DNA of 64,000 nt from Leptospira bouyouniensis (GCF_004769525.1 NZ_RQFT01000011.1:124001-188000); one strand, 5' to 3'. Counted from the first letter of the stretch, positions 9,987 through 18,678 are shown. Notes: a model not told the origin generated them from the sequence alone. A program made the numbers and translations.

Positions 9987-10973
9987 ATGCGCTCTCTCCA
10001 AACCTTCATACTTTTGGGAACTTTCCTTTCTTTTTCCCTTTTTGCATTTCCAGACAGAGATGCCCGGGGAGAAAGGATTGATAATTTTGTCGCCTTACAA
10101 TCAAAGATTAGCCTAAACCTTACCAAAAGAAGTTATGAAGCAGGCGAAAGAATCCCTCTCACATTCACTGTGACCAATACAGGAAAAGAAGTAGTGCGCA
10201 TTTTCCCGTCATTTGATTTTCGTTATTCGTTTCAAATCATTGTAAAAGATGTGAATGATAGAATTTTGACACCTATCGAAGATCCAGATTTCCCTGATCC
10301 AATCCTGAAACGTAGGACGACGATTGTTAATTTAGTGGGAGATGAAAATAAAGAAGTAAGCCTACACCGAAACGAATCGTTCTCCAAAACCATTTATTTG
10401 GATGAACACTACCGTTTTTTACCCGACCAAAAATTTTATATCACGGGTTATTTTTATCCCAATTATACAGAAGATAAATCTGCTTTCTTACGTTCACAAA
10501 ATACGGTTGGTTTCCTTTTCCAAAATTCAAAAGTAGAGCGAAAAGAATCAGCGGGTCGCCAGTTGACCGAAAGTAGTGGCCTTTCCCCTGAAGAGATTAT
10601 CTTTTTATTCCTCGGTGCAGAGATGAAAAAAAGATGGGAATACCATTTTAAATGGATCGATTTTTCAGAATACATCTTAGCATATGATCGTTATAGTAGC
10701 GCTTATGCCGAAGCAAACATTGGAGAACAGGAAACCATCATCGAAGATTTTAAAGAATATTTGACGGAGTCACCGTCTGGTACTTTAAAATACTTTAAAG
10801 TGATGAATGTGGACTATCCATCCAAACGAGATGCAAGAGTTCAGGTATATGTAGAAAGAATGATGGGTCGGTTCAAAACAAGGTACGAATATATATACAC
10901 CTTGCGACAAGAAGAAGGAAGCCGTGTTGGATTTTGGCAAATTAAAAACTTACTCGTAAAGGTAAAAAAATGA
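9987..10973 (+). CDS. Exported protein with BsuPI/Ig-like N-terminal domain
   Basis: This 328-residue protein starts at ATG 9987. Residues 1-20 are a signal peptide. Residues about 35-150 read as a beta-sandwich (SYEAGERIPLTFTVTNTGKEVV, then FPSFDFRYSF), reminiscent of intracellular-proteinase-inhibitor (BsuPI) or Ig-like domains. The C-terminal half, with EYHFKWIDFSEYILAYDRY and a strand-rich end, is not recognised. The stop overlaps fliM by 4 nt, so the two are translationally coupled. That suggests, but does not prove, a link to the flagellar basal body. Confidence 0.7.
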   Translation: MRSLQTFILLGTFLSFSLFAFPDRDARGERIDNFVALQSKISLNLTKRSYEAGERIPLTFTVTNTGKEVVRIFPSFDFRYSFQIIVKDVNDRILTPIEDPDFPDPILKRRTTIVNLVGDENKEVSLHRNESFSKTIYLDEHYRFLPDQKFYITGYFYPNYTEDKSAFLRSQNTVGFLFQNSKVERKESAGRQLTESSGLSPEEIIFLFLGAEMKKRWEYHFKWIDFSEYILAYDRYSSAYAEANIGEQETIIEDFKEYLTESPSGTLKYFKVMNVDYPSKRDARVQVYVERMMGRFKTRYEYIYTLRQEEGSRVGFWQIKNLLVKVKK

Positions 10974-11995
10974 CGGAAATCCTTTCCCAAGACGAAATTG
11001 ATGCCCTGTTAAATGCCATCTCTTCTGGAGAAGTTTCGGAGGATGAATACTCGTCCGTTGGGGAACAAAAGAAAGTCAAAATTTACGACTTTAAACGGCC
11101 AGATAAATTTTCAAAAGACCAAATTCGTACATTGCAAATGATGCACGAGACCTTCGCTCGTTTGGCAACGACTGGCCTCTCGGCACAGCTGCGAGCCCTT
11201 GTCGTGGTGCACGTGGCTTCGGTTGACCAGTTGACCTATGAAGAATTCATCCGATCCATTCCGAATCCCACCACTCTTGCTGTGATCAATATGGACCCAC
11301 TTCGTGGATCTGCCATTTTGGAAATTGACCCATCGATTTCCTTTACTATCATTGATCGTCTGTTTGGTGGTAAGGGTGAGTCTTCCAAGGTGAACCGGGA
11401 ACTTTCTGATATCGAGTTGTCGGTTATGGAAGGAATTATAGTTAGGATCCTCGGAAACTTACGAGAGTCCTGGTCAACGGTGATTGACCTTCGACCAAGG
11501 CTTGGAAACATCGAAACAAACCCACAGTTTGCGCAGGTCGTTCCCCCAAATGACATGGTGGTATTAATTACCCTTGAAACAAAGGTGGGGGAAGTGGAGG
11601 GGATGACAAACCTTTGTATCCCATACATCACCATTGAACCAATCATTAATAAACTTTCAGCACAGTATTGGTATTCCTCGATTCGAAAAGGGGAAGTGGA
11701 CGAAAACCGTGCTGTCATCCAGGAACGTCTCGACCAAGTGAAAATCCCTCTTATCTCGGAAGTGGGAAGTGTGGACATCTCTTTGAATGATCTTATGAAT
11801 TTACATGTAGGTGATGTGATCAAATTGGAGAATACACCGATTAAAACGGATCTGATGGTAAAAGTAGGGGATCGTAGCAAGTTTAAAGCGACACCTGGTC
11901 GAGTGGGAAATCGTCTTGCTATCCAAATTGGAGATAGCATTGAGGACATTCCAGACGAACTCCTTGGATCGACAAGATCAGAACAAGAATACTAA
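10970..11995 (+). CDS. fliM: Flagellar motor switch protein FliM
   Basis: This 341-residue protein is typical in length. The N-terminal LSQDEIDALLNAI (residues 5-17) is the CheY-P binding peptide. The middle CheC-like domain has the GGxG motif as LFGGKGES and the RSIPNPTTLAVINMDPL stretch. The C-terminal SpoA domain (about 255-330) contains ISLNDLMNLHVGDVI. FliM links the FliG and FliN layers of the C-ring and sets rotation direction. It is coupled to the upstream exported protein by a 4-nt overlap and has no fliN next to it. Confidence 0.97.
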   Translation: MTEILSQDEIDALLNAISSGEVSEDEYSSVGEQKKVKIYDFKRPDKFSKDQIRTLQMMHETFARLATTGLSAQLRALVVVHVASVDQLTYEEFIRSIPNPTTLAVINMDPLRGSAILEIDPSISFTIIDRLFGGKGESSKVNRELSDIELSVMEGIIVRILGNLRESWSTVIDLRPRLGNIETNPQFAQVVPPNDMVVLITLETKVGEVEGMTNLCIPYITIEPIINKLSAQYWYSSIRKGEVDENRAVIQERLDQVKIPLISEVGSVDISLNDLMNLHVGDVIKLENTPIKTDLMVKVGDRSKFKATPGRVGNRLAIQIGDSIEDIPDELLGSTRSEQEY

Positions 11996-12017
11996 ACTAT
12001 TTCGCTAAACAGAGTTT

Positions 12018-13445
12018 ATGCGAATAAAAAATTCTTTGATTGTAAAATTGCCCGCTTTTGGAAATTTATTAAATTCCCTAAGGAACGGGCAAATTTCAGT
12101 TTTAATGTTTGGATTCTTTGTTTATTTTCTAAGTTTTCATGCATTGGAAACAAAATCGAAAATCCCTCTCAAAAAAAAGTCTCCGAGTAATCAAACCGAG
12201 ATTCGCCAAACAATCATTTTGTCCATTGATGGTTTCCCTGCTTATTACTGGTCAAATCCTAAATACCATTCCTACTTTCCAAAATTAGCAGCACTCTTTC
12301 AGAAGTATGGGGTATCGGAAATTGAAACGGTCAATCCATCGGTGACATACCCAGCACATACGTCTATGGTAACAGGAAAAGAACCTGCTATCCATGGAAT
12401 CTATAACAATACCTTATCTGATCCTTTTGATAAAAATGATGGGGGTTGGAAGTGGTATGCAGAGGATATTTTGGTTCCTACCCTTTGGGATTTAGCAAAA
12501 AAAAATCGTAAAACGACAGCCAATGTGTTTTGGCCGGTGACTGTGGGAGCAGATATCCAATGGAATTTGCCCCAATTTTGGCGAAAAAAAATCCCTGAAG
12601 ATGACAAACTACTGCGAGTGCTTTCGACAAAAGGATTACACAAAGAGGCAGAAATTGCGGTTGGTGCTCCCCTAAATGATGTCACTAAAGATGAACTGAA
12701 ATTAAAAACGGCAACTTGGTTATTCCAAACCAAAAAACCAACTCTAATGTTTGTATACACAACTGATTTAGATTCAAATCACCATGCTTATGGTCCAAAC
12801 TCAGAAAAAGCTCTGACTCGACTTTCGGAATTGGACAATGCCATCTCTCAGTTTTTAACTTCAGTTGGGGCATTTTCGCCCAAAGGCCCAGCCATTCTCA
12901 TTGTTTCCGATCATGGATTTAGTTCCGCTGAGGAGATTTGTGCTCCAAATGTGGTATTAAAAAACAAAGGGTACATCAGTGATGAAATGGGAACATACCA
13001 ACTGACGTTTAAAAGTGCAGGGGGAACATCCTTACTTTTAGCTGCTCCCAATGTTACCATTCGCGAAGAAGAAATCCAATCCATTGTTTCAGAAATTGAA
13101 ACCATTTGCCCAGGCGCAGAGTGGTTTCCTGCAACCAATAACAATTGGATTGGTTCCCAAATCCATCCGAATGCCTTGGGACTTTTTTTGACAAAACAAG
13201 CTATGTTTTTTAGTGGAACAAGAAAGGGAGAGGTGTTTTCCAAATCACAAACTAAAATCCATGGTCATGGGTATTGGAATCAAAACTCTGAAATGAAAAC
13301 CATTGGATTTGTTTATGACCCCACTGGATACAAACACAAATTCCAATCAGTAAAAGATGTATATGACATTGTTAAAACAATGTTAGGTCTGAAAGAGAAA
13401 AAAGAAAAAGGGTTCCGTGTCCCACAAAACCCTGATAAAATTTAA
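12018..13445 (+). CDS. Type I phosphodiesterase/nucleotide pyrophosphatase family protein
   Basis: This 475-residue protein has an N-terminal hydrophobic segment (about residues 29-42) that is a signal or anchor. It carries the alkaline-phosphatase-superfamily metal site pattern: LSIDGFP, the nucleophile region PSVTYPAHTSMVTGK with a catalytic Thr, TDLDSNHHAYGP, SDHGF, and HGHGYWN near the C-terminus. The family (NPP/Phosphodiest) hydrolyses phosphodiester or pyrophosphate bonds outside the cytoplasm. The natural substrate is unknown. It follows fliM by 22 bases and faces the DJ-1 gene across about 30 bases. A shorter start near residue 30 is possible. Confidence 0.85.
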   Translation: MRIKNSLIVKLPAFGNLLNSLRNGQISVLMFGFFVYFLSFHALETKSKIPLKKKSPSNQTEIRQTIILSIDGFPAYYWSNPKYHSYFPKLAALFQKYGVSEIETVNPSVTYPAHTSMVTGKEPAIHGIYNNTLSDPFDKNDGGWKWYAEDILVPTLWDLAKKNRKTTANVFWPVTVGADIQWNLPQFWRKKIPEDDKLLRVLSTKGLHKEAEIAVGAPLNDVTKDELKLKTATWLFQTKKPTLMFVYTTDLDSNHHAYGPNSEKALTRLSELDNAISQFLTSVGAFSPKGPAILIVSDHGFSSAEEICAPNVVLKNKGYISDEMGTYQLTFKSAGGTSLLLAAPNVTIREEEIQSIVSEIETICPGAEWFPATNNNWIGSQIHPNALGLFLTKQAMFFSGTRKGEVFSKSQTKIHGHGYWNQNSEMKTIGFVYDPTGYKHKFQSVKDVYDIVKTMLGLKEKKEKGFRVPQNPDKI

Positions 13446-13476
13446 AATCAAACGGATTCAGTCGGATGATTGTACC

Positions 13477-14145
13477 TTAATTTTTTAATAATCTTAGAAT
13501 CGCTTCACCCACAGCCTTTGCCGATTGTGGGTTTTGCCCAGTCACAAGCCTTTCGTCCACTTCAACGTGTGAGTTCCAAGGAGCAGATTTGGAATACTTT
13601 CCACCACTCGCAATTAGTTTGTCCTCCAAAAGAAAGGGAACCACTCCTTCTAATTTCACGATTTCTTCTTCCTCATTGGAAAATCCATTCACTCGTTTTC
13701 CGGCAATGAGTTTGGAACCATCGGACAAAGTGACATTGACAAGAGCCGAGGGTCCGTGACAAACAGCGCCCACAATTCCTCCCGACTCATAGATTGTTCG
13801 AGTAAGGTCTTGGAGTTCTTGATTGTTTGGAAAATCCCACATGGTTCCATGCCCACCCGCAAAATAGATGGCAGAGTATTCACTTACATTTATTTCTTTT
13901 GGAGTTTTGGTATGGATTCGTTTTTCCTTGTACACAGGGTGGTTCCAAAATTCATTATTGGCAATGTCCAACAAATCAAATCCATCCACAGGTGGTTCTC
14001 CTCCTTTCGGACTGATCAAATCCATTTCCACACCGGCATCATGTAAGACCTTCCAAGGGTGAGCTACCTCGCCCAAATGGTAACCGGTGGAGCCAGCATT
14101 CCCCTTTTCTCCATGGCTTGTTAATACAAATAATACTTTTTTCAT
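13477..14145 (-). CDS. DJ-1/PfpI family protein, Hsp31-like
   Basis: This 222-residue protein has the superfamily nucleophile elbow GAVCHGPSAL with C129-H130, a conserved Glu in GEVAHPW (E26), and FAGGHGTMWDFP, which together mark the Hsp31-like type-1 glutamine amidotransferase branch. Members act as glyoxalases, deglycases or stress chaperones; which applies is not visible. It is transcribed divergently from a LysR regulator 137 bases away, a layout that usually means the regulator controls it. Ribosome site AGGATC precedes ATG 14145. Confidence 0.88.
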   Translation of the reverse strand: MKKVLFVLTSHGEKGNAGSTGYHLGEVAHPWKVLHDAGVEMDLISPKGGEPPVDGFDLLDIANNEFWNHPVYKEKRIHTKTPKEINVSEYSAIYFAGGHGTMWDFPNNQELQDLTRTIYESGGIVGAVCHGPSALVNVTLSDGSKLIAGKRVNGFSNEEEEIVKLEGVVPFLLEDKLIASGGKYSKSAPWNSHVEVDERLVTGQNPQSAKAVGEAILRLLKN

Positions 14146-14211
14146 AAGATCCTCGTTTTGTTTGATGTTTCAAAATCCTGCGATAGGAAAATTTTTTCGC
14201 TACCTGATTTT

Positions 14212-14239
14212 TTAGACAAGGGAAACTTGTTATTATAAT
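14212..14239 (+). promoter_or_regulatory. Candidate promoter of the LysR gene with palindromic -10
   Basis: TTAGAC (14212-14217) and a perfect TATAAT (14234-14239) are 16 bases apart, 44 bases before the LysR start. The -10 lies inside the exact palindrome TTATTATAATAA (14230-14241), so the minus strand also carries TATAAT, which could serve the divergent DJ-1 gene. The call rests on consensus match only. Confidence 0.4.
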
Positions 14240-14259
14240 AATGATGGAGTTTATATATA

Positions 14260-14279
14260 GGTATTAAAAATATTATACC
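14260..14279. promoter_or_regulatory. Inverted repeat next to the LysR start, possible operator
   Basis: GGTAT (14260-14264) and ATACC (14275-14279) are separated by 10 AT-rich bases, with the core resembling a LysR-type T-N11-A dyad. It ends 3 bases before the LysR ATG at 14283, where binding would repress the regulator's own transcription or translation. Function is inferred from position. Confidence 0.35.
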
Positions 14280-14282
14280 AGA

Positions 14283-15167
14283 ATGAATCCAATCGAATTG
14301 TACCAAAGTTTTTATTGCATTTATCGCGAAAGAAATCTCACAAAGGCAGGAAAAATCCTTGGTTTGTCCCAACCTGCACTGAGTTTGCATTTACAATCAT
14401 TGGAAAGGCATAGAAAAGAAGTTTTATTTCGCCGCACATCTAGAGATTTAATCCCAACTGATGCCGCCAAACGGTTGTATGTTCAAATTGCAGGCCCAAT
14501 TGAAGAATTGGAAAGAATGGAAGGGCAATTAAAACCACAAGGTACAATCCGCAGGTTAAAGGTTGGTTCTGCCAAAGAGATTTTTTTAGAAACAATTTTG
14601 CCAAAACTTTCCAAATCTGGTGAAGGTTTTCACGTCCAGTATGGTCACCCACCGGATCTTTTGGATGCGTTGGAAAAAAAAGAAATCGATTTAATGATAA
14701 GTAACCAAAAGTTAAATGTTCCTGGTATTTTATTAGAAGAATTATATAAGGAAAAATTTGTATTTGTAGCCTCGAAGTCCATTAGTTTAGAAGGCGATTT
14801 TCCGTTTCGTGGCCAATCAAAACCTAAAATGGAAAAAATCCAAACTTGGATGGAAAATCAACATTGGTTTGTCTACAGTGAAGATTTGGCAATTGTTCGC
14901 AGGTTTTGGAAAGTGAACTTTGATTCTCGGCCAAAATTAAAAGAATATTCTGTTTTACCGAACCTTCATGATATCAGAACTGCATTGGAATTTGGCAGAG
15001 GTGTTTCTGTATTGCCTACCTATTTACTTGGTAAAAAATCAACTTTATACATGAATGATAGAGAATGCCATGGTTTTGAAAATCAACTATATCTTGTTAG
15101 TCGAGAAGAAGATGTTGATTTTTTAGAAGAAAATTTTCAAACTTTTAGCAATTGGATGAATGCCTAA
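14283..15167 (+). CDS. LysR-family transcriptional regulator
   Basis: This 294-residue protein is standard in length. Residues 3-62 are the winged helix-turn-helix (NLTKAGKILGLSQPALSLHLQSLE, read as helix, turn, recognition helix), followed by FRRTSRDLIPTDAA. The rest is the periplasmic-binding-like inducer domain. The divergent DJ-1/PfpI gene is the likely target, so an oxidative or carbonyl-stress signal is plausible, but the ligand is unknown. The gene ends only 9 bases from the convergent ferredoxin gene. Confidence 0.93.
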   Translation: MNPIELYQSFYCIYRERNLTKAGKILGLSQPALSLHLQSLERHRKEVLFRRTSRDLIPTDAAKRLYVQIAGPIEELERMEGQLKPQGTIRRLKVGSAKEIFLETILPKLSKSGEGFHVQYGHPPDLLDALEKKEIDLMISNQKLNVPGILLEELYKEKFVFVASKSISLEGDFPFRGQSKPKMEKIQTWMENQHWFVYSEDLAIVRRFWKVNFDSRPKLKEYSVLPNLHDIRTALEFGRGVSVLPTYLLGKKSTLYMNDRECHGFENQLYLVSREEDVDFLEENFQTFSNWMNA

Positions 15168-15176
15168 TCGTTTGGT

Positions 15177-15395
15177 TTAGTGTTTTTTCCAATGGATACA
15201 TTCGCCCGGGCACTCATCCATTTCCTTTTGCACCTTTTTTTCATCTTCGTCGGGGATCATTGCATCATTGATGGATGATCCCGCTAGATGGGTTTGAGAC
15301 AAATCGTCTTCATCCATCATGAAGTATTTTGGTAAATTATCAGCGCATTGGTTGCAGGAAGTACAATTGTCTTTATCTACATAAGCCTTTCTCAT
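15177..15395 (-). CDS. Small ferredoxin
   Basis: This 72-residue protein has CTSCNQC (C11, C14, C17) near the N-terminus and CPGEC near the C-terminus. That arrangement fits a single [4Fe-4S] or [3Fe-4S] cluster ferredoxin with an acidic middle loop. It is an electron carrier in the cytoplasm. It overlaps the SemiSWEET gene by 4 nt (ATGA) and is the last gene of the queF operon. QueF itself uses NADPH, so the redox partner is unknown. Confidence 0.85.
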   Translation of the reverse strand: MRKAYVDKDNCTSCNQCADNLPKYFMMDEDDLSQTHLAGSSINDAMIPDEDEKKVQKEMDECPGECIHWKKH

Positions 15396-15649
15396 GTTTG
15401 TTTTCCTTCTGTGAGTTTATAATATAAGATAATGCTTACAAAAAATAATGTGACGATATTGGCGAGGATGATGGGGAAATCTGATTTTAAAATCCCATAT
15501 ACAAACCACAAAACCACACCAAAAAAAAACATAATGTACATATTCCGACTGATATCCCTTGTTTGTTTTGTCATTACCACACGTAAGACTTGGGGTAAAA
15601 AAGAAACAGTGGTTAAAAAAGCAGCCACATACCCGATTACGTTTTCCAT
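15392..15649 (-). CDS. SemiSWEET sugar transporter
   Basis: This 85-residue three-helix protein is a half-SWEET (MtN3/PQ-loop). It has the helix-1 PQ motif (FLPQVLRVVMTKQT) and the pocket residues W48 and N64 that I recall as lining the sugar site in the crystallised L. biflexa SemiSWEET. The sequence differs from that protein at only a few positions, as I remember it. It dimerises to move sugars across the inner membrane. It begins directly at the queF stop and overlaps the ferredoxin, so all three are co-transcribed. Confidence 0.95.
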   Translation of the reverse strand: MENVIGYVAAFLTTVSFLPQVLRVVMTKQTRDISRNMYIMFFFGVVLWFVYGILKSDFPIILANIVTLFFVSIILYYKLTEGKQT

Positions 15650-16051
15650 TTAGGCTTTGTACTCTCGCTTCACAACGGTTTTCACGCCGCCACGCACATT
15701 ATAATCACCGATCACTTTTACATACATGGGATCAACCGCTCCGACAAAATCTTCGAGGATTTTATTGACTACGTTTTCGTGGAAAATCCCAACGTTGCGG
15801 TAAGCCATCATGTACTCTTTTAGGGACTTCAATTCGACACATTTGTCCCGTGGAATGTATTCAATATAGATCGTGCCAAAGTCTGGGAGACCAGTTTTTG
15901 GGCAAACGGCAGTGAATTCAGGGATAGTAAACTCGATATTGTATTCTTTGCCAGCATAGACATTGGCAAACCAATCAATGGGAGGTGTGGACCATGACGG
16001 GATATGGTCTTGTTTGTCCTCATAAGAAGATTCTGATTTTTTTTCCGACAT
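15650..16051 (-). CDS. queF: NADPH-dependent 7-cyano-7-deazaguanine (preQ0) reductase
   Basis: This 133-residue protein is the short, unimodular QueF type. It has the substrate nucleophile in TAVCPKTGLPDFG, an acidic/aromatic YIEYIPRDKCVELKSLKEY strand and NVGIFHENV. It reduces preQ0 to preQ1 in queuosine synthesis. It starts at ATG 16051, 42 bases from the divergent guaA start, so both promoters must share this short gap. Downstream it is joined to SemiSWEET and ferredoxin genes, an unusual association for queuosine biosynthesis. Confidence 0.95.
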   Translation of the reverse strand: MSEKKSESSYEDKQDHIPSWSTPPIDWFANVYAGKEYNIEFTIPEFTAVCPKTGLPDFGTIYIEYIPRDKCVELKSLKEYMMAYRNVGIFHENVVNKILEDFVGAVDPMYVKVIGDYNVRGGVKTVVKREYKA

Positions 16052-16093
16052 TTGTTTACCCCGACATTAACAAAAATATTTTGGAACCATCCC

Positions 16094-17893
16094 ATGAAAA
16101 GTGATAAAAAAATCGCAGTCATTGATTTCGGTGGCCAATACGCACACCTCATAGCTTCTCGGATTCGTCGGTTAGGAGCTTACACAGAAATCCTTTCGAA
16201 CGAAGAACCGTTGTCTCTTTACGAATCTTATGCAGGAATCATCCTTTCTGGTGGGCCCAGTAGTGTGTATGAATCGGGAGCCCCTTTGTTACCCAGTGGT
16301 TTTTTTGAAATCTCCGTTCCGATCCTTGGGATTTGTTACGGTCACCAACTCATGATGAAGACACTTGGTGGCGAAGTAGTTTCTGCGAATACAAAAGAAT
16401 ACGGGCCAGCCATCCTTGAAATTCAAAATTCAAACTCTCCGTTATCCAAATCACTTTCTCTCAAAACAAAAGTTTGGATGAGCCATGGTGATGAAGTGGT
16501 ACGTTTGCCAAATGACTTCCAAGTCGTTGCACAATCGGATCATTGTCGTTATGCGTTCGTATCTCATCCTTCCAAAAAACTCTTCGGTATCCAATTCCAT
16601 CCAGAAGTGACTCATTCAGATGAAGGAGAAATTTTACTTAGAAACTTTGTCGAGTTATGTGGGGCATCTAGCTCTTGGAGTATCTCTCAATTCCTAGAAG
16701 AACAAATCCAAACCTTACAAAAAAAAGTCCCTGAAGGGAAAAATGTATTTTTACTCGTTTCGGGTGGTGTAGATTCCTCAGTTGCTTACCTATTACTGGC
16801 GAAAGCTCTCGGTAAAGACCGTGTGAAGGGTTTACTTGTCGATACAGGGTTTATGCGTAAAAATGAAGTAAAAGACCTGATGGATAATTTGCACCATGTG
16901 GGATTTGACCTTACCATTTGGGATGAAAGTGAAGTTTTTTACAAACACTTACAAAATGAATTTGAACCAGAGAAAAAAAGAAGAATTGTAGGGGACTTGT
17001 TTTTGGAAGCACAGGGGAAAGCTACGACATCTCTTGGACTTGACGCCGAACACTGGTTACTTGGACAAGGGACCATTTACCCAGATACAATTGAGTCAGG
17101 TGGAACCAAACATTCACATAAAATCAAAACCCACCACAACCGAGTTCCTCAAATTGAAGCCCTCATCCGAGAAGGTAAAATTGTCGAACCAATCGCTGAT
17201 TTATACAAGGATGAAGTCCGAGATTTAGGTAGAAAACTCGGACTGCCTGAAAGGTGGATTGAACGCCATCCTTTCCCAGGACCGGGACTTGTTGTACGTA
17301 TGATCGCAAGTCCGAAAACAAATCCTCCTAAAATTGATTTTAACCTTTGGAAGGAAAAATTACCAAAAGCAGAAATCCAAATTTTACCAATCCTATCTGT
17401 GGGTGTGCAAGGAGACCAAAGGAGTTATGCCCATTGTGCCGTTCTCAGTGATTTTACATCTGATTGGAAGGAATTAGATGAATTGTCCGTAGAGATTACG
17501 AATACTCGGAAAGAAATCAACCGAGTGGTTCTCGCACCTGGAATTACTCATTTTGAAAAGGAATTCTTCTACACAAAACTCACATTAGACAAAACACATG
17601 CAGACATTTTAAGAGAAGCGGATGCGATTGTGAACCAAATCCTTTATGACGAGTCGATCCATAATGAAATTTGGCAAATGCCAGTGGTTCTTGTACCAGT
17701 TGGTTTACGAGAGAATTCTTATGGAGTGGTACTTAGGCCCGTGGAATCAACGGAAGCAATGACTGCTAATTTTTACCAAATGGACCGTACAATTTTAGCT
17801 AGGATCACAAAAGAACTTTTGGAACTCCCACAAATTTCTCTTGTGATGTATGATCTAACTCACAAACCACCTGGCACCATTGAATGGGAATAG
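16094..17893 (+). CDS. guaA: GMP synthase (glutamine-hydrolysing), long form
   Basis: The start is ATG 16094 (MKSDKKIAVIDFGGQY); the frame from 16052 would run across the queF promoter. The protein has 599 residues against about 525 for most bacterial GuaA. The N-terminal class I amidotransferase has ICYGH and FHPEVTHS; the ATP-pyrophosphatase has the PP-loop SGGVDSS. It ends with KPPGTIEWE. The extra length lies in the dimerisation region (about residues 420-500), which begins SVGVQGDQRSYAH and runs to INRVVLAPG. That resembles the extended D1 domain of eukaryotic GMP synthase. It makes GMP from XMP. Confidence 0.95.
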   Translation: MKSDKKIAVIDFGGQYAHLIASRIRRLGAYTEILSNEEPLSLYESYAGIILSGGPSSVYESGAPLLPSGFFEISVPILGICYGHQLMMKTLGGEVVSANTKEYGPAILEIQNSNSPLSKSLSLKTKVWMSHGDEVVRLPNDFQVVAQSDHCRYAFVSHPSKKLFGIQFHPEVTHSDEGEILLRNFVELCGASSSWSISQFLEEQIQTLQKKVPEGKNVFLLVSGGVDSSVAYLLLAKALGKDRVKGLLVDTGFMRKNEVKDLMDNLHHVGFDLTIWDESEVFYKHLQNEFEPEKKRRIVGDLFLEAQGKATTSLGLDAEHWLLGQGTIYPDTIESGGTKHSHKIKTHHNRVPQIEALIREGKIVEPIADLYKDEVRDLGRKLGLPERWIERHPFPGPGLVVRMIASPKTNPPKIDFNLWKEKLPKAEIQILPILSVGVQGDQRSYAHCAVLSDFTSDWKELDELSVEITNTRKEINRVVLAPGITHFEKEFFYTKLTLDKTHADILREADAIVNQILYDESIHNEIWQMPVVLVPVGLRENSYGVVLRPVESTEAMTANFYQMDRTILARITKELLELPQISLVMYDLTHKPPGTIEWE

Positions 17894-17937
17894 GGGAATG
17901 TCATAAGTTTTGATGGATAGGAAACGTGATTGAAATT

Positions 17938-17963
17938 TCCTACTTCCCATTAAGGGAGTAGGA
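17938..17963. terminator. Hairpin between convergent guaA and hypothetical gene
   Basis: TCCTACTTCCC (17938-17948) and GGGAGTAGGA (17954-17963) form a stem with one bulged base and a 5-base loop. The stop codon of the minus-strand gene lies in the loop. It sits 45 bases past guaA. T runs on either side are poor, so efficient intrinsic termination is uncertain. Confidence 0.45.
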
Positions 17964-18375
17964 TCCACAAAATTGCCATTCCACCCATTGTGAGTTCAGG
18001 AAGGCGTTTTGCAAAAAAACCTTTATTTTCTTCTTCTGCTTTTGGATCTACTTTTTCTGCAGGGGCATTTGTATCAGCAGTGTTTGTCCCTTCCGTTTTT
18101 TCTTTGGAAGCAAATAATCCGGAAAAAAAACCTGGTTTCTCTTCTTCTTTCGGAGTTTCCCATTGGATAGGAAGGGATGTAACTTCCACTGCATTTTTCT
18201 TAAACGCTTGTTTGGTGCCATCACTCGATTCAACTAAAACATAGTTTGCTGTGGGAGTGGAAGTTTTGACGTTTTCTAATACTTCCTTAGTGGCTTTGAC
18301 TTTAACAGTATCAGCAAGTAAAGAATGGAGGGAAAATGATAAAATTGTTACAAAAACAAATTTTTGGAGCTTCAT
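17950..18375 (-). CDS. Exported hypothetical protein with charged linker
   Basis: This 141-residue protein starts at ATG 18375. Residues 1-21 are a signal peptide ending LLADT. The next 50 residues (KVKATKEVLENVKTS and SDGTKQAFKKNAVEV) resemble a short beta-structured domain. A Glu/Lys/Pro/Ala-rich linker follows, and the C-terminus is a hydrophobic segment (GGMAILWILL) that may anchor the protein in the membrane. I recognise no family. Confidence 0.7.
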   Translation of the reverse strand: MKLQKFVFVTILSFSLHSLLADTVKVKATKEVLENVKTSTPTANYVLVESSDGTKQAFKKNAVEVTSLPIQWETPKEEEKPGFFSGLFASKEKTEGTNTADTNAPAEKVDPKAEEENKGFFAKRLPELTMGGMAILWILLP

Positions 18376-18464
18376 ATTTGCACTGCACTTTGGAAAAATG
18401 AAGCAAGCAATTTCATTTTTGGAAGAATTGTTACAATCCGATGAAAAGTGAATTCAGTTTCCAT

Positions 18465-18492
18465 TTGACACCAAGCCTTCCTATTTTAGCCT
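18465..18492 (+). promoter_or_regulatory. Promoter of the tRNA-Cys/tRNA-Leu pair
   Basis: A perfect -35 TTGACA (18465-18470) is followed 16 bases later by TAGCCT (18487-18492), and the first tRNA base is at 18509. Spacing and distance suit a sigma-70 promoter. The -10 keeps only the key T, A and final T of the consensus. Confidence 0.5.
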
Positions 18493-18508
18493 ATCCAAAG
18501 TCACGATT

Positions 18509-18579
<71 letters not shown>

Positions 18580-18594
18580 AGTCTTACAACATAC

Positions 18595-18678
18595 GCCTGG
18601 ATGGTGGAACTGGTAGACACACAGGACTTAAAATCCTGTGGGAGTAATCCCGTGCGGGTTCGATTCCCGCTCCAGGTA
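18595..18678 (+). tRNA. tRNA-Leu (TAA)
   Basis: An 84-base class II tRNA. The acceptor is GCCTGGA (18595-18601) with TCCAGGT (18671-18677), giving a G-U first pair, and discriminator A at 18678. The anticodon stem CAGGA/TCCTG encloses CTTAAAA, with TAA at 18629-18631. A long variable arm and the T arm GCGGG-TTCGATT-CCCGC are clear. CCA is not encoded. It is 15 bases behind tRNA-Cys and surely co-transcribed with it. Confidence 0.95.

Noticed and set aside
11236..11949. Long minus-strand frame of 237 codons inside fliM
   Set aside because: It lies fully inside a certain gene, has no family features, and its Ser/Ile/Arg-rich text is the expected complement of fliM coding sequence.
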